The translations under genes were made by a program, and so were the position numbers. A stretch of DNA of 64,000 bases from positions 13,950,001 to 14,014,000 of the forward strand of contig OY756970.1 of the NCBI GenBank assembly GCA_963580455.1. The letters are read 5' to 3'. The DNA is from Euonymus europaeus. Its lineage: Eukaryota > Streptophyta > Magnoliopsida > Celastrales > Celastraceae. Under the pieces are notes generated by a model. It was not told the origin of the DNA. It worked only from the letters and a program-made list of their open reading frames with translations, and ran no database searches. Below are positions 1 through 11,924 of the stretch, in pieces (positions within the stretch are counted from its first letter, which is position 1; each line of letters opens with the position of its first letter).

Positions 1-45
1 CCGGGTCAGTTCGACCCGGTCGCCCATGTCAGCGGGTCTATCAGA

Positions 46-50
46 CCCGA
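46..50. repeat. Target-site duplication of Athila (left; pairs with 11920-11924)
   Basis: CCCGA directly precedes the TG of the left LTR and directly follows the CA of the right LTR. Five base pairs is the usual Ty3/gypsy duplication length. Confidence 0.9.
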
Positions 51-1408
51 TGTTGAGTCTAAAATAACCTACTAGCAAGTGCACTAGTCAGAAGAATAGT
101 ACAAGTAGTCAGTAGAGATCGTATCCACAGAGACGGAGATATGACTTAATCCAAGTGTTTATTTACATATAATTATGGACAATGCAAGAAATTAAAGTTC
201 CACTCAAGTTGATTTGGTTTGCAATTCAAAAGAAATACAAGCAAGAAAAGTAAAGTGTTTTTGGAATTTTTGTATTGAAGAATGCAAATGCAAATGCAAA
301 TTATCACTAGGCAAGCTACACTAATGTAGTGAGTTCAAGTAAGAGAATGAAGCACCAAGACTTCGGAATCCACCAAGGGTCAATGATGTACAAACACAAT
401 CAATTCACTCATACATTTATCAATCTGGGTATAACGAATCCGTACCTAAGTCGGTTTTAGCGCACTCAAGCCAATTTCCCTCATGTCAATCACTAGCCAT
501 CTTATTGGTCTAGGTTGGAAGTTCCTATCAACATTCTAGCCATCTTATTGGTCTAGACATGCATAAGAATTCATGAATGCTCAATGGAAATAGGATTCAT
601 ACAAACTTGTTCCAAACCTAATGGAAACAACAATTGCAATCTAAGGTCCCAAGAAGCATGATTAAATAGATATTTCACCATCTACAAAATCCATCCAACA
701 AATCCATTCAAAACCCTAAGTGGTGATCAAGCACAAAGAGTAAGAAGAATTCACAATAATCATAGAAACCAAAGATTTATACCCAAAAAGATTCACATAT
801 CAACAAATCAATTCATATAAACATCATTCAACCCAAGGCTTCATCCTAGCCTTGGTGATAAAGAGTTTAGTTACACATAGAGAGAGAAAGAGATAAGCAA
901 AGAGAGAGAAACATAATGGTAGAACCCAAAATCGGAAGAAATGTAAGCCAAGATGGAGAATCCGTCCTTCAAGCCTTCAATCCTCCTTCTTTCCTCTGTT
1001 TTTTGCTCCCTGGAACGGTCGTTCGATAGGTTCAAAAGTATCTATTTTTTAGGGCTTTCGCGAGATAAAACTGCCTGACTTTAGTGCAGGGGCGCCTAGG
1101 CGTGTAGGAATTGCGCCTAGGCGCCCAACGCCTAGGCGCACGCCTAGAAATGGCAGTTTTCTTGAATTTTAGCATTCTCCCCTGATCCGTGCGCGGCCTA
1201 GACCGCCCAGGCGTGTATAAATCACGCCCAGAATACTTTGGAAGCTTATTCTTGCCCTCATCTTGCCCATATTAACCATCTTTTTGTTCCGCACCATCAA
1301 TTGCCTATCAAAATCCAAAATGATAGATAAATGTACCGAAATGATAATATCAATGAGATAATATAGGGTTATTATCACCAAAAACAATAGGTATATTCAT
1401 ACCTATCA
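51..1408 (-). repeat. Athila LTR (3-prime LTR in element orientation)
   Basis: A 1358-bp terminal repeat matching 10577-11919 almost base for base. It differs by about twelve substitutions and one block near 1115-1140, where this copy carries extra CGCCTAGGCG units. The block 1089-1215 is dense in the palindrome CGCCTAGGCG, unlike the AT-rich remainder. A 21-bp phrase containing CCATCTTATTGGTCTAG occurs twice, around 495-515 and 535-556. A 72-codon minus-strand frame at 1169-1387 recurs in the other LTR; I regard it as chance coding within the LTR. Confidence 0.95.
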
Positions 1409-1426
1409 AACACCCCACACTTAAAC
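1409..1426 (-). other. Polypurine tract of Athila
   Basis: Directly inside the 3-prime LTR the element-sense strand reads AAGTGTGGGGTGTT, a purine-rich tract at the place where plus-strand priming occurs. Similar tracts recur at 1625-1640, 2449-2465 and 4895-4912. Confidence 0.8.
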
Positions 1427-2576
1427 CCTACTCGTCCTCGAGTACAACTAATTTTTTAAGATACTCATGAAAAAAAAAATCCTAACTCACTGACGCAGGA
1501 ATCGCGGTTGCATTTAGCATATGCAACAAGCCGTTAAACCCCTAAGTGTCCCTAGTGGAGGAGTGTTGTCTCCTGAGGGCTTACAAGAACGATACCCACA
1601 AACATTTCTATCAAATGAGCGCAAACACCCCACACTTACATCACACTATATACACAACGAATAATTTCCGTCTACTCAATTGCTCCTTTAATGTGGTGTG
1701 ATGTGCAAGAGAAAATGTCAACATGCGGCTTCCAAGAGTTTATATATGTATTAAACATAGTCGTATTCCAAGAATCGCAAAAACAACAAGTAGCAATATC
1801 AAGGCACATTTATTTATATATATGCCTATTATTATTATTAATTTCTTATATATTTATTATTATTTTTTTTTAAACTAGAGCTGTGCAATGCTTACTCCAT
1901 TAAGCTTTCTATTCAACCCATGTAGCGAATTCTCGACCAATGACTCCCAACCAGTTGGCTTAGGGCATTAGGTGGTAAGACACCCCTCAGATCAATTATT
2001 CGAGTTGAAAAGGCTTCGAAGTTAAGCTACCCTAGAATGTTCATCATGGTTGTCTCATCTTTTTACGCGAAACTCGAGTTGGTTAGACAAGAGCCCCGGT
2101 TACTCAATAAGACGCAAGAGCGGAACATGTTTTCTTTTTTTTTTTTCTTTTTTTTTTGGACAAAACATAAATAACTAGTGCCAAACATATCACCAACATG
2201 TGTCCAAGCTCATCTCAGGCAGAAACCACAGTTAACACATATATCCGTCCAAGTCATACCCCACAACACTTTAGTGCAAGTGAATTCATTTATTATGCAA
2301 TCGAGTAGACTTCAAAAATTCACTCAAGCATATAGGAGATAAAGACGGGATTAAACAGCTCTGATCAGAAATAAATATAATAAGTACCAGCGGTCAAGTT
2401 CAGATCAGATAATATCCAAAATGCGCAATACATACAAAATACAGTACTACCACCCCCCACTGTAAAATAAGCTTTGTCCTCAAAGCATGAAACAGGTATA
2501 TGAAGAAAATGGAGGACAAGCCAAGAAAAACACAACCTAGAGGTGGACTCTAGGAGGAAGGACCGCCAGAGGGTCC
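1427..2576 (-). other. Athila non-coding region between the extra ORF and the 3-prime LTR
   Basis: About 1.15 kb with no credible coding sequence. It contains a poly(T) run near 2130-2158, a repeat of the LTR-proximal purine motif at 1625-1640 and another at 2449-2465. The latter is followed, on the plus strand, by a GTCCTC box. Short frames here are low-complexity. Confidence 0.7.
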
Positions 2577-3689
2577 TCAACGAGCAAATGTGAGATAGCG
2601 GTCGCGTCGTAGCTCCGCCAGTATGTCGAGCATAGCCCGAGTCTGCTCCGTCTGTGCCTGGAACTGCTGCTGGACATACTCGGTATGGGCCTGGAACTGC
2701 TGCTGGAGGGAGCGCTGACCATCCTCAATCTGTGTAAGCTGAGCTCGTAGCTCATCCATCTGCATAGTAGGTGCAGCAGCATCAGCAGCCGGCTCCTCAT
2801 CGGCCTCAACAGCAACACCAGGGTCATCGCGCGCCGCCCTAGCACGTCTATGCTGAATATCTGTCATACGAGATATACTGATGTGCCAATGGCGCATGTC
2901 GACTTCTTCCATCAGAAGGGTCGCGGGGTGCATATTGAGAGGGATCGCTCCAAGATGAGCTACTAATCGGGTGATAATAAGAGGCAAAAAAAGTTTCTTC
3001 ACACCAACACTGTCATCCTCAATACGCCTCCTCATCTCCAGAAAAGATCGAACATAATAGTAGCCCAGATCAATCCATATGCCAGCCCATATACAGTATA
3101 AGATCTCTAGAATCTCTCGCCGTTGCTCGCTGTGATGCCCTGCTGGCCATAAGTTCTGGTGCACGATCCGATCGACCAGCCACATAGATTCTGGCAGGTT
3201 AGATTTCCTCAAGAAAATCCCACGTGTGCCACCCAACTGCTCCACCATCCGAGAGTGCTGCTGCAACTCGGTACCAGATAAAGGTGGTAAGAATCCACTG
3301 TCAGCAGGCCGAAAAAGTGGGTATCCAATGCAAGCACACACATCTGCAGCAGAGAAAGTAACTACTCCAGAGGGCAATGTAATAGTATAATGACCGGTGT
3401 CTGTAGCCTGGAGGATGCGATAGAAAGTGCGCACTAACTGTGGATACACCGGTATGTCATGAGCTACAGCATCCGGAACAGCAAGGAAGGGGCATAATTG
3501 ACGGAGTCGACCTAAAGGCTCACTAGTGGCCCCCACAATGGTGTAAAGTGTACCGGATATATAAACCTCTGGCACGATGGGAGCTACCTCAAAAAGCCTA
3601 TCAGTGGGAGCAGAGGATGATCCACCAGCTGGTGTAGTGCGAGCAGATTGCCTTGGGCGCTTCGGGGCGAGACTCTTAATTCTGGGCAT
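2577..3689 (-). CDS. Athila additional ORF downstream of pol (env position), function unknown
   Basis: A 370-codon frame in the place where an envelope-like gene sits in Athila elements. The N terminus is basic and Ser/Pro/Thr-rich (residues 1-30). A folded middle part follows, with the stretch RTFYRILQATDTGHYTITL near residue 90 and FSAADVCACIGYPLF near 115. The C terminus holds an acidic Ala-rich segment (about 290-310) and a Gln-rich helical segment (about 315-355) likely to form a coiled coil. I see no signal peptide or clear membrane span, so there is no support for a surface glycoprotein. The middle resembles the plant-specific domain often labelled putative plant transposon protein in such third ORFs. 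The ATG is at 3689; the frame is free of stops. Confidence 0.75.
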   Translation of the reverse strand: MPRIKSLAPKRPRQSARTTPAGGSSSAPTDRLFEVAPIVPEVYISGTLYTIVGATSEPLGRLRQLCPFLAVPDAVAHDIPVYPQLVRTFYRILQATDTGHYTITLPSGVVTFSAADVCACIGYPLFRPADSGFLPPLSGTELQQHSRMVEQLGGTRGIFLRKSNLPESMWLVDRIVHQNLWPAGHHSEQRREILEILYCIWAGIWIDLGYYYVRSFLEMRRRIEDDSVGVKKLFLPLIITRLVAHLGAIPLNMHPATLLMEEVDMRHWHISISRMTDIQHRRARAARDDPGVAVEADEEPAADAAAPTMQMDELRAQLTQIEDGQRSLQQQFQAHTEYVQQQFQAQTEQTRAMLDILAELRRDRYLTFAR

Positions 3690-4997
3690 GATTCCTGCAA
3701 AAATAAATAATTTTCTTCCATTAGCATAGCAGGAATTATATATATAGATATATATATATCTAAATATATATATTTATTTTATTCTGATTTTTTTTTTCGG
3801 CGCCTAGGCGTGTTGGAATCCCGCCTGGGCGGTCCACGCCTAGGCGCAAATAAACAGCGCCTGGGCGGCCACGCCTAGGCGCGAATGGACAGCGCCTGAG
3901 CGGCCACGCCCAGGCGTGAATGGACAGGCGCCTGGGCAATCAACGCCCAGGCGCGGATGGAACGGCGCCAAGGCGCGGTCCATCATCCTCACCCGTGGCT
4001 GCCATGGCAGCCACATTCTTCCCTTTTTTTTTTTTTTTAACTCGGTTTCTTCTAGCATTGCACACCCACAGAAATTCCAGCAGTGATTTATCAATAAATC
4101 AAAAGTAGACAGCCTATGGCAAGCCCTAAATCACTAACACCCAAGAAAAATTCTTTTTCCTTCACCCCCAATCCCATTTACTTCCTTCTCTCTCTTTGTT
4201 CAAAACTTCAAACTCATAGTAGACCATCCGACCCATAAATCGCAAAACAAAGGAGAGAAATGAAGAATTACTAACCTTGAGCGCTTAGATCTCCGCTTAG
4301 GCGGTGGAGTGGAGGTGGGCGGCTAAAGGGGAGAGGTGGGCGTGTGTGTGTGTGACAAAAAGAGATGAGGATTTTAAGAGTGCCCGAACCGCCTAGGCGT
4401 TTGGAAAACTCGCCTAGGCTTTTTTTTTTTTTTTTTTTTTTTTTTGAGTGGAGCGCCTAGGAGCTAAAATTGTATGTTGTGCCTGGGCGCCTAGGCGTGT
4501 AGAAAAGACGCCTAGGCGCGGCTCTAGAAAGAGCAGTTTTCTCAAATTTTTCTACGCACGTCTGTTCCGTGCGCGGTCCTGGGCGCCTAGGCGTGTACAA
4601 AATACGCCCGAAACAGCGTGCTCCTCTGTCTCAGGCATCCAACTCCACTACTTCCACATATCACCCAGAAAATTCAGCACACATTAAATTCTTCACAAAA
4701 ACAAATTCTAGCAATCTTAGAAACACATAACACCTTCTAAAGAAACGGAATAATAAAACACTTAAGGATACAAAAAGGATATCACATCTCGGGTTGCCTC
4801 CCAAGCAGCGCTAAGTTTAGGGTCTTCAGCCAGACGTAGCTGCACCTACAAAATAAAAGAGGTTGCATCAAAACTTAACAATATTGAAAACATTACCACC
4901 CCTCACTTTAAGAACATGCATAGTCCTCAATGCATCAAAACTAGGGATGGGCATAAAGTTAAACACGAAGAACAAGGACACGAGACAACCTGGAAAA
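3690..4997 (-). other. Athila pol-to-ORF3 spacer with CGCCTAGGCG cassettes and an LTR-like block
   Basis: This spacer carries two GC-rich clusters of the palindrome CGCCTAGGCG and close variants (3798-3975 and 4387-4600) in an otherwise AT-rich region. There is also a poly(T) run at 4420-4445. The block 4475-4618 resembles the palindrome-rich part of the element's own LTR (about 1089-1245), including GCAGTTTTCT and CCGTGCGCGG. Between 4895 and 4935 is a purine tract plus GAGGAC box like those beside the 3-prime LTR. Small ORFs here (for example 3840-4094) are by-products of the repeat. Confidence 0.8.
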
Positions 4998-7900
4998 TCA
5001 TTGTAAGGTAGGGTCTTGAAGGCGAAGTTTGTGTTTCTCCATGTCGAAGGAGGTCTCGAAATAGGGTTTGAGACGGTGCCCATTCACTTGCTGCTCAAAT
5101 CCAGTGCGATGATCTTTGATAGTAACAGAACCATGAGGAAGGACTTGGAGAATCTCATAAGGTCCACTCCATCTTGAGCGAAGCTTACCAGGAAATAACC
5201 GAAGACGAGCATTATAGAGTAAAACTCGTTGACCCGGTTCAAATACTTTCCGAGAGATATGTCGATCATGGAAAAGCTTCGTTTTGTCTTTGTAAATTCT
5301 GGCATTCTCATAGGAATCATTTCGGAGCTCATCAAGCTCATTAAGCTGAAGTTTTCGTGAAGCACCAGCTTCGTGAAGATCAAAATTGAGGGTTTTGATT
5401 GCCCAATATGCGCGATGTTGAATTTCCACCGGAAGATGACACGGTTTTCCATAGACTAACCGATATGGAGACATGCCAATAGGAGTCTTGAAAGCTGTCC
5501 GATAAGCCCATAGAGCGTCATTCAATTTCATACTCCAATCTTTTCTGTTGGAGGACACAGTTTTCTCAAGAATATGCTTGAGCTCACGATTGGAGATTTC
5601 TACTTGACCACTCGTTTGAGGGTGATAAGGAGTAGCCACTTTGTGAGTGACTCCACATTTCTTCATTAATTTCTCGAACGGCTTATTACAGAAATGTGAT
5701 CCCCCATCACTGATAATAGCTCTGGGTGTGCCAAACCGGGCAAAAATCATGTCTATGAGAAAATGCAGAACTATTTTGTGATCATTAGTCCGACATGGGA
5801 TAGCTTCCACCCATTTGCTTACATAGTCCACCGCCACCAGGATATAAAGATGGCCATAAGAAAGGGGAAAGGGTCCCATGAAGTCAATACCCCAAACGTC
5901 AAAAAGTTCCACCACCAGGATATTTTGCAAGGGCATTTGGTCTCTGGAAGAGATGTTGCCAGTGCGTTGGCAGCGATCACAAGTGGTATAATATGCATGA
6001 GCATCTTTAAATAAATTGGGCCAAAAAAAACCACATTGAAGTACCTTTGCGGCTGTTTTCTTCCCACCAAAATGACCGCCACAGACATGAGCATGACAAA
6101 AATTCAAAATACTCTCCATTTCAGGTTCTGGCACACAGCGGCGAATGATTTGATCGGGACAAGATTTGAACAAATAAGGTTCATCCCAAAAATAATATTT
6201 GATGGAGGAAAAGAATTTATCTTTGGCTTGCTTAGTCATGCCAGAAGGTAGTTGACATGCAACTAGATAATTGACTATATCTGCAAACCATGGAGTTTGC
6301 TCAAGAAGGAAAAGCTGCTCATCAGGAAAATTTTCATTAAAATCCAAGTCTTTGGAGCCCCGTTCTTTAATAGCTAACCGTGAGAGATGATCGGCTACAA
6401 CATTTTCACACCCCTTTTTGTCCCGAATCTCCAAATCAAATTCCTGCAGGAGAAGTACCCATCGGATCAATCTGGGTTTCGAGTCCCTTTTCGTCAAAAG
6501 ATATCGCAAAGCTGCATGATCAGAGTACACAATCACCTTAGAACAAGTCAGATAGGACCGAAATTTGTCCAACGCAAATACGATAGCCAAGAGCTCTTTC
6601 TCTGTGGTGGAATAATTAATTTGAGCATCATTCAAAGTTTGACTGGCATAATAGATCACATGTGACTTTTTCTCGATTCGCTGACCAAGCACTGCCCCAA
6701 TAGCATAGTCCGACGCGTCACACATAATTTCAAACGGTAACGAGAAATCTGGTGGCAGCATGATAGGAGCAGAAGTAAGCTTCTCTTTTAATGTCTCAAA
6801 AGCCTTTAAACACTCCGCATCAAACTGAAAATCAACATCTTTGGCCAATAATGCACATAAAGGTCGTGAAATCTTGGAGAAGTCCATGATAAACCTCCGA
6901 TAAAACCCAGCATGGCCAAGGAAAGAGCGAATTCCCTTCACATTAGTCGGAGGTGGTAATTTGGAGATAAGATCAATCTTTGCCTTATCGACTTCAATGC
7001 CATTTTGGGAAACTATGTGTCCCAAGACATTACCTCTCTGCACCATGAAGTGGCACTTCTCCCAGTTTAATATGAGATTTGTCTCTGTGCAGCGTCTCAG
7101 AACGAGAGATAAATTGTGGAGACAGTGATCAAAATCAGATCCAAAAACCGAGAAATCATCCATAAACACTTCTATGAACCGCTCTACCATATCAGAAAAA
7201 ATGCTCATCATACATCTCTGAAAGGTAGCTGGAGCATTGCATAACCCAAATGGCATTCTACGGTAGGCAAAAGTTCCAAATGGACATGTAAACGTTGTTT
7301 TCTCTTGATCCTCCGGTGCAATCACAATTTGATTATACCCAGAATATCCATCCAAGAAGCAATAATAATTATGCCCTGCCAATCTCTCCAGCATTTGATC
7401 AATGAATGGTAGAGGAAAATGATCTTTCCGTGTGGAGGTGTTCAACTTCCTATAATCAATACAGACTCTCCAACCCGTGACCTTTCTGGTAGGAATAAGC
7501 TCATTGTTGTCATTAGTAACAACTGTAATGCCCGACTTCTTCGGTACCACCTGAACAGGGCTTACCCACTTGGAATCTGAAATAGGATAGATAATCCTTA
7601 CGTCGAGTAACTTCAGAATTTCAGCACGAACTACTTCTTTCATGTTACGGTTCAATCTTCTTTGACCCTCCCGGCTTGTCTTTGCTCCATCTTCCAGTAG
7701 GATGCGGTGCATACACATTGATGGACTGATACCTTTAATGTCTGCTATAGTCCACCCAATGGCGGTTTTATTCTCTTTAAGCACACGCAACAATTTTTCT
7801 TCCTCCACAGAAGTTAAATCAGAAGCGATAATAACTGGGAGAGTCTGAGAGTTTCCCAAAAAGGCATACCGTAGGTGAGGAGGAAGTGGCTTCAAGTCTA

Positions 7901-10262
7901 ATTCTGGTGGGTTCTCAATAGATGGCAATAACTTCTTAGAAGTTTGAAGATTCCTCAGATTTTCAAAAACAGGCCTCCACTTATGTTGAGACGGAGGTGA
8001 AGCTGCAAACATATTGTATATTTCGTCAACTTCCTCAGTCAATAAATGCTTGGAATCACCTACAAGAAAAGCCTCCAATGTAGTGATTTTATTACTCCGA
8101 GAAACCTCCATATCAATTCTTCTATCAACTACATCTATCCAAAAGCAGGTTTTTGTGTCATCAGAATGTCGCATTGCCTCTGAGAGTCGAAACTCAACAG
8201 TTTTATCGAAAACTGTCATTGAGAGAACACCTGATTTGACATCAATGATGGTATTGGTAGTAGCCATAAAACCTCTACCTAAAATAAGAGGTAGGTCTTT
8301 CCCAGGAATTGGTTCACCTTCCATGTCCAGAATTAAGAAATCCACTGGAACAACAAACTCTCCAACTTTCACTAAAACATCTTCAACAAGTCCAAAAGGA
8401 TGAACAAGAGAGCGATCAGCTAACTGTAGAGTAACTGTAGTTGGTTTCAACCATCCTATTTTCAAAGTGCAATACACAGAATACGGCATGATATTAACAC
8501 TGGCTCCAAGATCCATCAATGCTTTCTCAATATGCTTTTCCCCAATAATGCAGGAAATTGTAAAACTCCCCGGATCTTTCAACTTGGGTGGCAATTTCTT
8601 TTGCAATATAGCACTAGTTTCCTCATAAAGAAACACTTCTTCATGTTCACCAATCTTCCTTTTGTTGGTGCACATCTCCTTTAAAAACTTGGCATAAGCT
8701 GGAATAGACTTGATCGCCTCAATAAGTGGGATATTAATCTCAACTTTCTTCAAAACTTCAAAAATATCCCGGTTGTACTTGCTCGTCTTCTTAGGCGCAA
8801 GTCGAGATGGGAACGGCACCGGTTGAACATAATCCTCCACTGGCTGCTTATCTTTTTCAACTAGGGGTTTTGTAGATACACAGGGCTCCTCCACTGTCGA
8901 TTCATTATTCTCCTCATCCTCTTGCTTCTGAAACTCAATCTTATTGTCAACCTTCTTCCCACTTCTCAAAACAGTAACAGCCTTAGCATCTTCATGTTTT
9001 ATGGGATTAATTTCAGGCTGGCTTGGGAGCTTCCCCAACTGTCTCTCACTCAGAGCATTCGCCAATTGGCCCACTTGCATCTCGAGCTTAGAAATTGATT
9101 GTGTGTTACTGGCCACCGTCTGTTGCAACTGATTCATAGAATTACTCATCTCAGCTTGTGAATTCTGCATCTTCACTTGTGACTGAGCTAGTTGAGTGAT
9201 CAGATCGTCCATAGTAGACCTCTTCGATTCGGGAGGTGGTGCTTGAGGTTGGCCTTGCCAGGGTTTTGGACCTTGGTTGTAGTTGTTAGAAGAGCCATAA
9301 GATAGATTCGGATGGTTCTTCCAACCCGGATTGTAGGTATGAGAGAAAGGATCATTCTGCTGCCGATGATAATTCTGAACAGCATTCACTTCAGCTTCAG
9401 GAAATGTGCCACTTCTAGGACACATATGGGTTGGATGGTCTGTGCTCCCACAAATACCACATGGCTCTGCAGCTTTGCTCAATAGACTCATTACAGCATC
9501 CAGTTTCCGAGCCATTGAAGCAATTTTTGTGTTGGAAGTGCCAGCTTCATATGCAGTTGCTCTAGAACCACCTGTATCTCTACTATCCCACTGCGAAGAG
9601 TTAGCAACTACATTCTCAATAATCATTGTGGCCTCAGCTGGTTCTTTAGCCATAATGTTCCCACCGGCCGCTGCATCTAGCCTTTGCCGACAGTCATCTG
9701 ACAAGTTCTGATAGAAATACAATATAGTCTGCCATGGCAAGAATTGATGATGTGGGCACCCAATCAACAGAGTTTTATACCTCCCCCAAGCTTGATACAG
9801 TGGTTCCCACTTATTCTGCTTGAAATGAAATATCTGATCTCGTAATCTCTGCGTCTTAGATTGAGTATAGAATTTCTGAATAAACTTGGCAGACAGCTGC
9901 TCCCAAGAAGTGATAGAATTAGCAGGCAAGGTCTTGAACCAGTTCTTCACATCACCTTTCAAAGAGAAAGGAAAGAGTTTGAGGCGAATAAATTCTGCAG
10001 AAATCCCTTGAATCTGTTGTGTGCCACAAATCTCCAAGAAATTATCGATATGATCGCTAGCATCCTGATTTTCTTCTCCTGAAAAGGATGGAAGCAAGTT
10101 AATCATATAACCTTTAATCTCGTATGACAAATTAGGTGCAATAGTTGGAAAAACAATGCACGATTGACGAGTAGTAAATTGCGGCATAGAGAAATCCTGT
10201 ATAGTGCGTGGAGCATTGGGGTTGTTGCCATTGTCATCAACTCCTTCAAGATTTTCTGCCAT
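4998..10262 (-). CDS. Athila gag-pol polyprotein
   Basis: A 1754-codon uninterrupted frame starting at the ATG at 10262. In order: plant gypsy gag domain (about residues 60-215); CCHC zinc knuckle [14 protein letters not shown] (about 262-275); protease with [10 protein letters not shown] (about 580); reverse transcriptase with YRKLN near 937 and FMDD as active site near 1032; RNase H with CDASDYAIG near 1180; and integrase with its HHCC zinc site (HVCGGH to CDRC, about 1390-1430), catalytic region WGIDFMGPF and SDGGSHF, the Q-x-E segment, and a WSGPYEI end module near 1698. There is no chromodomain. Protease DLG in place of D-S/T-G is usual for Athila. All catalytic motifs appear present, so the element may encode active proteins. 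Many small frames on the other strand are shadows. Confidence 0.96.
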   Translation of the reverse strand: MAENLEGVDDNGNNPNAPRTIQDFSMPQFTTRQSCIVFPTIAPNLSYEIKGYMINLLPSFSGEENQDASDHIDNFLEICGTQQIQGISAEFIRLKLFPFSLKGDVKNWFKTLPANSITSWEQLSAKFIQKFYTQSKTQRLRDQIFHFKQNKWEPLYQAWGRYKTLLIGCPHHQFLPWQTILYFYQNLSDDCRQRLDAAAGGNIMAKEPAEATMIIENVVANSSQWDSRDTGGSRATAYEAGTSNTKIASMARKLDAVMSLLSKAAEPCGICGSTDHPTHMCPRSGTFPEAEVNAVQNYHRQQNDPFSHTYNPGWKNHPNLSYGSSNNYNQGPKPWQGQPQAPPPESKRSTMDDLITQLAQSQVKMQNSQAEMSNSMNQLQQTVASNTQSISKLEMQVGQLANALSERQLGKLPSQPEINPIKHEDAKAVTVLRSGKKVDNKIEFQKQEDEENNESTVEEPCVSTKPLVEKDKQPVEDYVQPVPFPSRLAPKKTSKYNRDIFEVLKKVEINIPLIEAIKSIPAYAKFLKEMCTNKRKIGEHEEVFLYEETSAILQKKLPPKLKDPGSFTISCIIGEKHIEKALMDLGASVNIMPYSVYCTLKIGWLKPTTVTLQLADRSLVHPFGLVEDVLVKVGEFVVPVDFLILDMEGEPIPGKDLPLILGRGFMATTNTIIDVKSGVLSMTVFDKTVEFRLSEAMRHSDDTKTCFWIDVVDRRIDMEVSRSNKITTLEAFLVGDSKHLLTEEVDEIYNMFAASPPSQHKWRPVFENLRNLQTSKKLLPSIENPPELDLKPLPPHLRYAFLGNSQTLPVIIASDLTSVEEEKLLRVLKENKTAIGWTIADIKGISPSMCMHRILLEDGAKTSREGQRRLNRNMKEVVRAEILKLLDVRIIYPISDSKWVSPVQVVPKKSGITVVTNDNNELIPTRKVTGWRVCIDYRKLNTSTRKDHFPLPFIDQMLERLAGHNYYCFLDGYSGYNQIVIAPEDQEKTTFTCPFGTFAYRRMPFGLCNAPATFQRCMMSIFSDMVERFIEVFMDDFSVFGSDFDHCLHNLSLVLRRCTETNLILNWEKCHFMVQRGNVLGHIVSQNGIEVDKAKIDLISKLPPPTNVKGIRSFLGHAGFYRRFIMDFSKISRPLCALLAKDVDFQFDAECLKAFETLKEKLTSAPIMLPPDFSLPFEIMCDASDYAIGAVLGQRIEKKSHVIYYASQTLNDAQINYSTTEKELLAIVFALDKFRSYLTCSKVIVYSDHAALRYLLTKRDSKPRLIRWVLLLQEFDLEIRDKKGCENVVADHLSRLAIKERGSKDLDFNENFPDEQLFLLEQTPWFADIVNYLVACQLPSGMTKQAKDKFFSSIKYYFWDEPYLFKSCPDQIIRRCVPEPEMESILNFCHAHVCGGHFGGKKTAAKVLQCGFFWPNLFKDAHAYYTTCDRCQRTGNISSRDQMPLQNILVVELFDVWGIDFMGPFPLSYGHLYILVAVDYVSKWVEAIPCRTNDHKIVLHFLIDMIFARFGTPRAIISDGGSHFCNKPFEKLMKKCGVTHKVATPYHPQTSGQVEISNRELKHILEKTVSSNRKDWSMKLNDALWAYRTAFKTPIGMSPYRLVYGKPCHLPVEIQHRAYWAIKTLNFDLHEAGASRKLQLNELDELRNDSYENARIYKDKTKLFHDRHISRKVFEPGQRVLLYNARLRLFPGKLRSRWSGPYEILQVLPHGSVTIKDHRTGFEQQVNGHRLKPYFETSFDMEKHKLRLQDPTLQ

Positions 10263-10552
10263 TTTTACTCATTCCGGTTTGTCTCCACAAGAGCTCTCAC
10301 CAGATGAGCTAGACGTAGGAGAACTAGAACTGGTGGGAGAATGCTCCCCAAGAATTTGCTTGTCTCTCTTGTTGCGGCGTAAACGTCCCAAATCTAAATC
10401 AATTGGAAGAATTTCCGTATCTTGCGAACGCCGTCCTTGCATGAACTACAAAGAGTAAGAGAATAATGTGAGACAAACAATTATCAAGTATGACCACGCT
10501 ATGTAAACAAGTATCTATGCAAACAAAACAATGGATCAAGTATAAGCTACCG

Positions 10553-10570
10553 TCCCCGGCAACGGCGCCA
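10553..10570 (-). promoter_or_regulatory. Primer binding site, tRNA-Asp type
   Basis: On the plus strand these 18 bases read TCCCCGGCAACGGCGCCA, the 3-prime end of plant tRNA-Asp including CCA. The element-sense strand is therefore complementary to that tRNA. The site lies 6 bp inside the LTR edge at 10577. The untranslated leader between it and the gag start at 10262 holds no further recognisable gene. Confidence 0.92.
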
Positions 10571-10576
10571 TAAACT

Positions 10577-11919
10577 TGTTGAGTCTAAAATAACCTACTA
10601 GCAAGTGCACTAGTCAGAAGAATAGTACAAGTAGTCAGTAGAGATCGTATCCACAGAGACGGAGATATGACTTAATCCAAGTGTTTATTTACATATAATT
10701 ATGGACAATGCAAGAAATTAAAGTTCCACTCAAGTTGATTTGGTTTGCAATTCAAAAGAAATACAAGCAAGAAAAGTAAAGTGTTTTTGGAATTTTTGTA
10801 TTGAAGAATGCAAATGCAAATGCAAATTATCACTAGGCAAGCTACACTAATGTAGTGAGTTCAAGTAAGAGAATGAAGCACCAAGACTTCGGAATCCACC
10901 AAGGGTCAATGATGTACAAACACAATCAATTCACTCATACATTTATCAATCCGGGTATAACGAATCCGTACCTAAGTCGGTTTTAGCGCACTCAAGCCAA
11001 TTTCCCTCATGTCAATCACTAGCCATCTTATTGGTCTAGGTTGGAAGTTTCTATCAACATTCTAGCCATCTTATTGGTCTAGACATGCATAAGAATTCAT
11101 GAATGCTCAATGGAAATAGGATTCATACAAACTTGTTCCAAACCTAATGGAAACAACAATTGCAATCTAAGGTCCCAAGAAGCATGATTAAATGGATATT
11201 TCACCATCTACAAAATCCATCCAACAAATCCATTCAAAACCCTAAGTGGTGATCAAGCACAAAGAGTAAGAAGAATTCACAATAATCATAGAAACCAAAG
11301 ATTTATACCCAAAAAGATTCACATATCAACAAATCAATTCATATAAACATCATTCAACCCAAGGCTTCATCCTAGCCTTGGTGATAAAGAGTTTAGTTAC
11401 ACATAGAGAGAGAAAGAGATAAGCAAAGAGAGAGAAACATAATGGTAGAACCCAAAATCGGAAGAAATGTAAGCCAAGATGGAGAATCCGTCCTTCAAGC
11501 CTTCAATCCTCCTTCTTTCCTCTGTTTTTCGCTCCCTGGAACGGCCGTTTGATAGGTTCAAAAGTATCTGTTTTTTAGGGCTTTCGCGAGATAAAACTTC
11601 CTGACTTTAGTGCAGGGGCGCCTAGGCGTGTAGGAATTGCGCCTAGGCGCCCTTCTAGAAATGGAAGTTTTCTTGAATTTTAGCATTCTCCCCTGATTCG
11701 TGCGCGGCCCAGACCGCCCAGGCGTGTATAAATCACGCTCAGAATACTTTGGAAGCTTATTCTTGCCCTCATCTTGCCCATATTAACCATCTTTTTGTTC
11801 CGCACCATCAATTGCCTATCAAAATCCAAAATGATAGATAAATGTACCGAAATGATAATATCAATGAGATAATATAGGGTTATTATCACCAAAAACAATA
11901 GGTATATTCATACCTATCA
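10577..11919 (-). repeat. Athila LTR (5-prime LTR in element orientation)
   Basis: A 1343-bp direct repeat of 51-1408. Being next to the primer binding site and gag, it should hold the promoter that drives the minus-strand transcript. It has one palindrome unit fewer than its partner. It ends CA at 11919, immediately followed by the CCCGA target duplication. Confidence 0.95.
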
Positions 11920-11924
11920 CCCGA

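Larger units (their letters stand above)
51..11919 (-). mobile_element. Athila-type Ty3/gypsy LTR retrotransposon, nearly intact
   Basis: A complete LTR retrotransposon lying in minus orientation. Two long near-identical direct repeats (51-1408 and 10577-11919) start TG and end CA, and a perfect 5-bp target duplication CCCGA flanks them (46-50 and 11920-11924). Between them are a tRNA-Asp type primer binding site, one uninterrupted gag-pol frame, a further ORF downstream of pol, and a purine-rich tract against the 3-prime LTR. The order gag-protease-RT-RNase H-integrase makes it Ty3/gypsy. The tRNA-Asp primer, DLGAS protease motif, lack of a chromodomain and extra ORF after pol fit the Athila lineage. 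About a dozen substitutions separate the LTRs, so the insertion is young. It lies inside an older LTR fragment. Confidence 0.95.

Noticed and set aside
1169..1387. 72-codon minus-strand frame, present again at 11680-11898
   Set aside because: It is inside both Athila LTRs and repeats only because the LTRs do; no domain, no start context, no conservation beyond the repeat.
2577..3689. Calling the extra Athila ORF an envelope protein
   Set aside because: Position fits, but there is no visible signal peptide or transmembrane segment in the translation.
3798..3975. CRISPR-like array of CGCCTAGGCG units
   Set aside because: Units are short palindromes with irregular spacing and no unique spacers, in a plant retrotransposon.
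10553..10570. tRNA-Asp-like sequence, possible tRNA gene
   Set aside because: Only the 3-prime 18 bases match, on the strand expected for a retroelement primer site next to the LTR; no cloverleaf around it.
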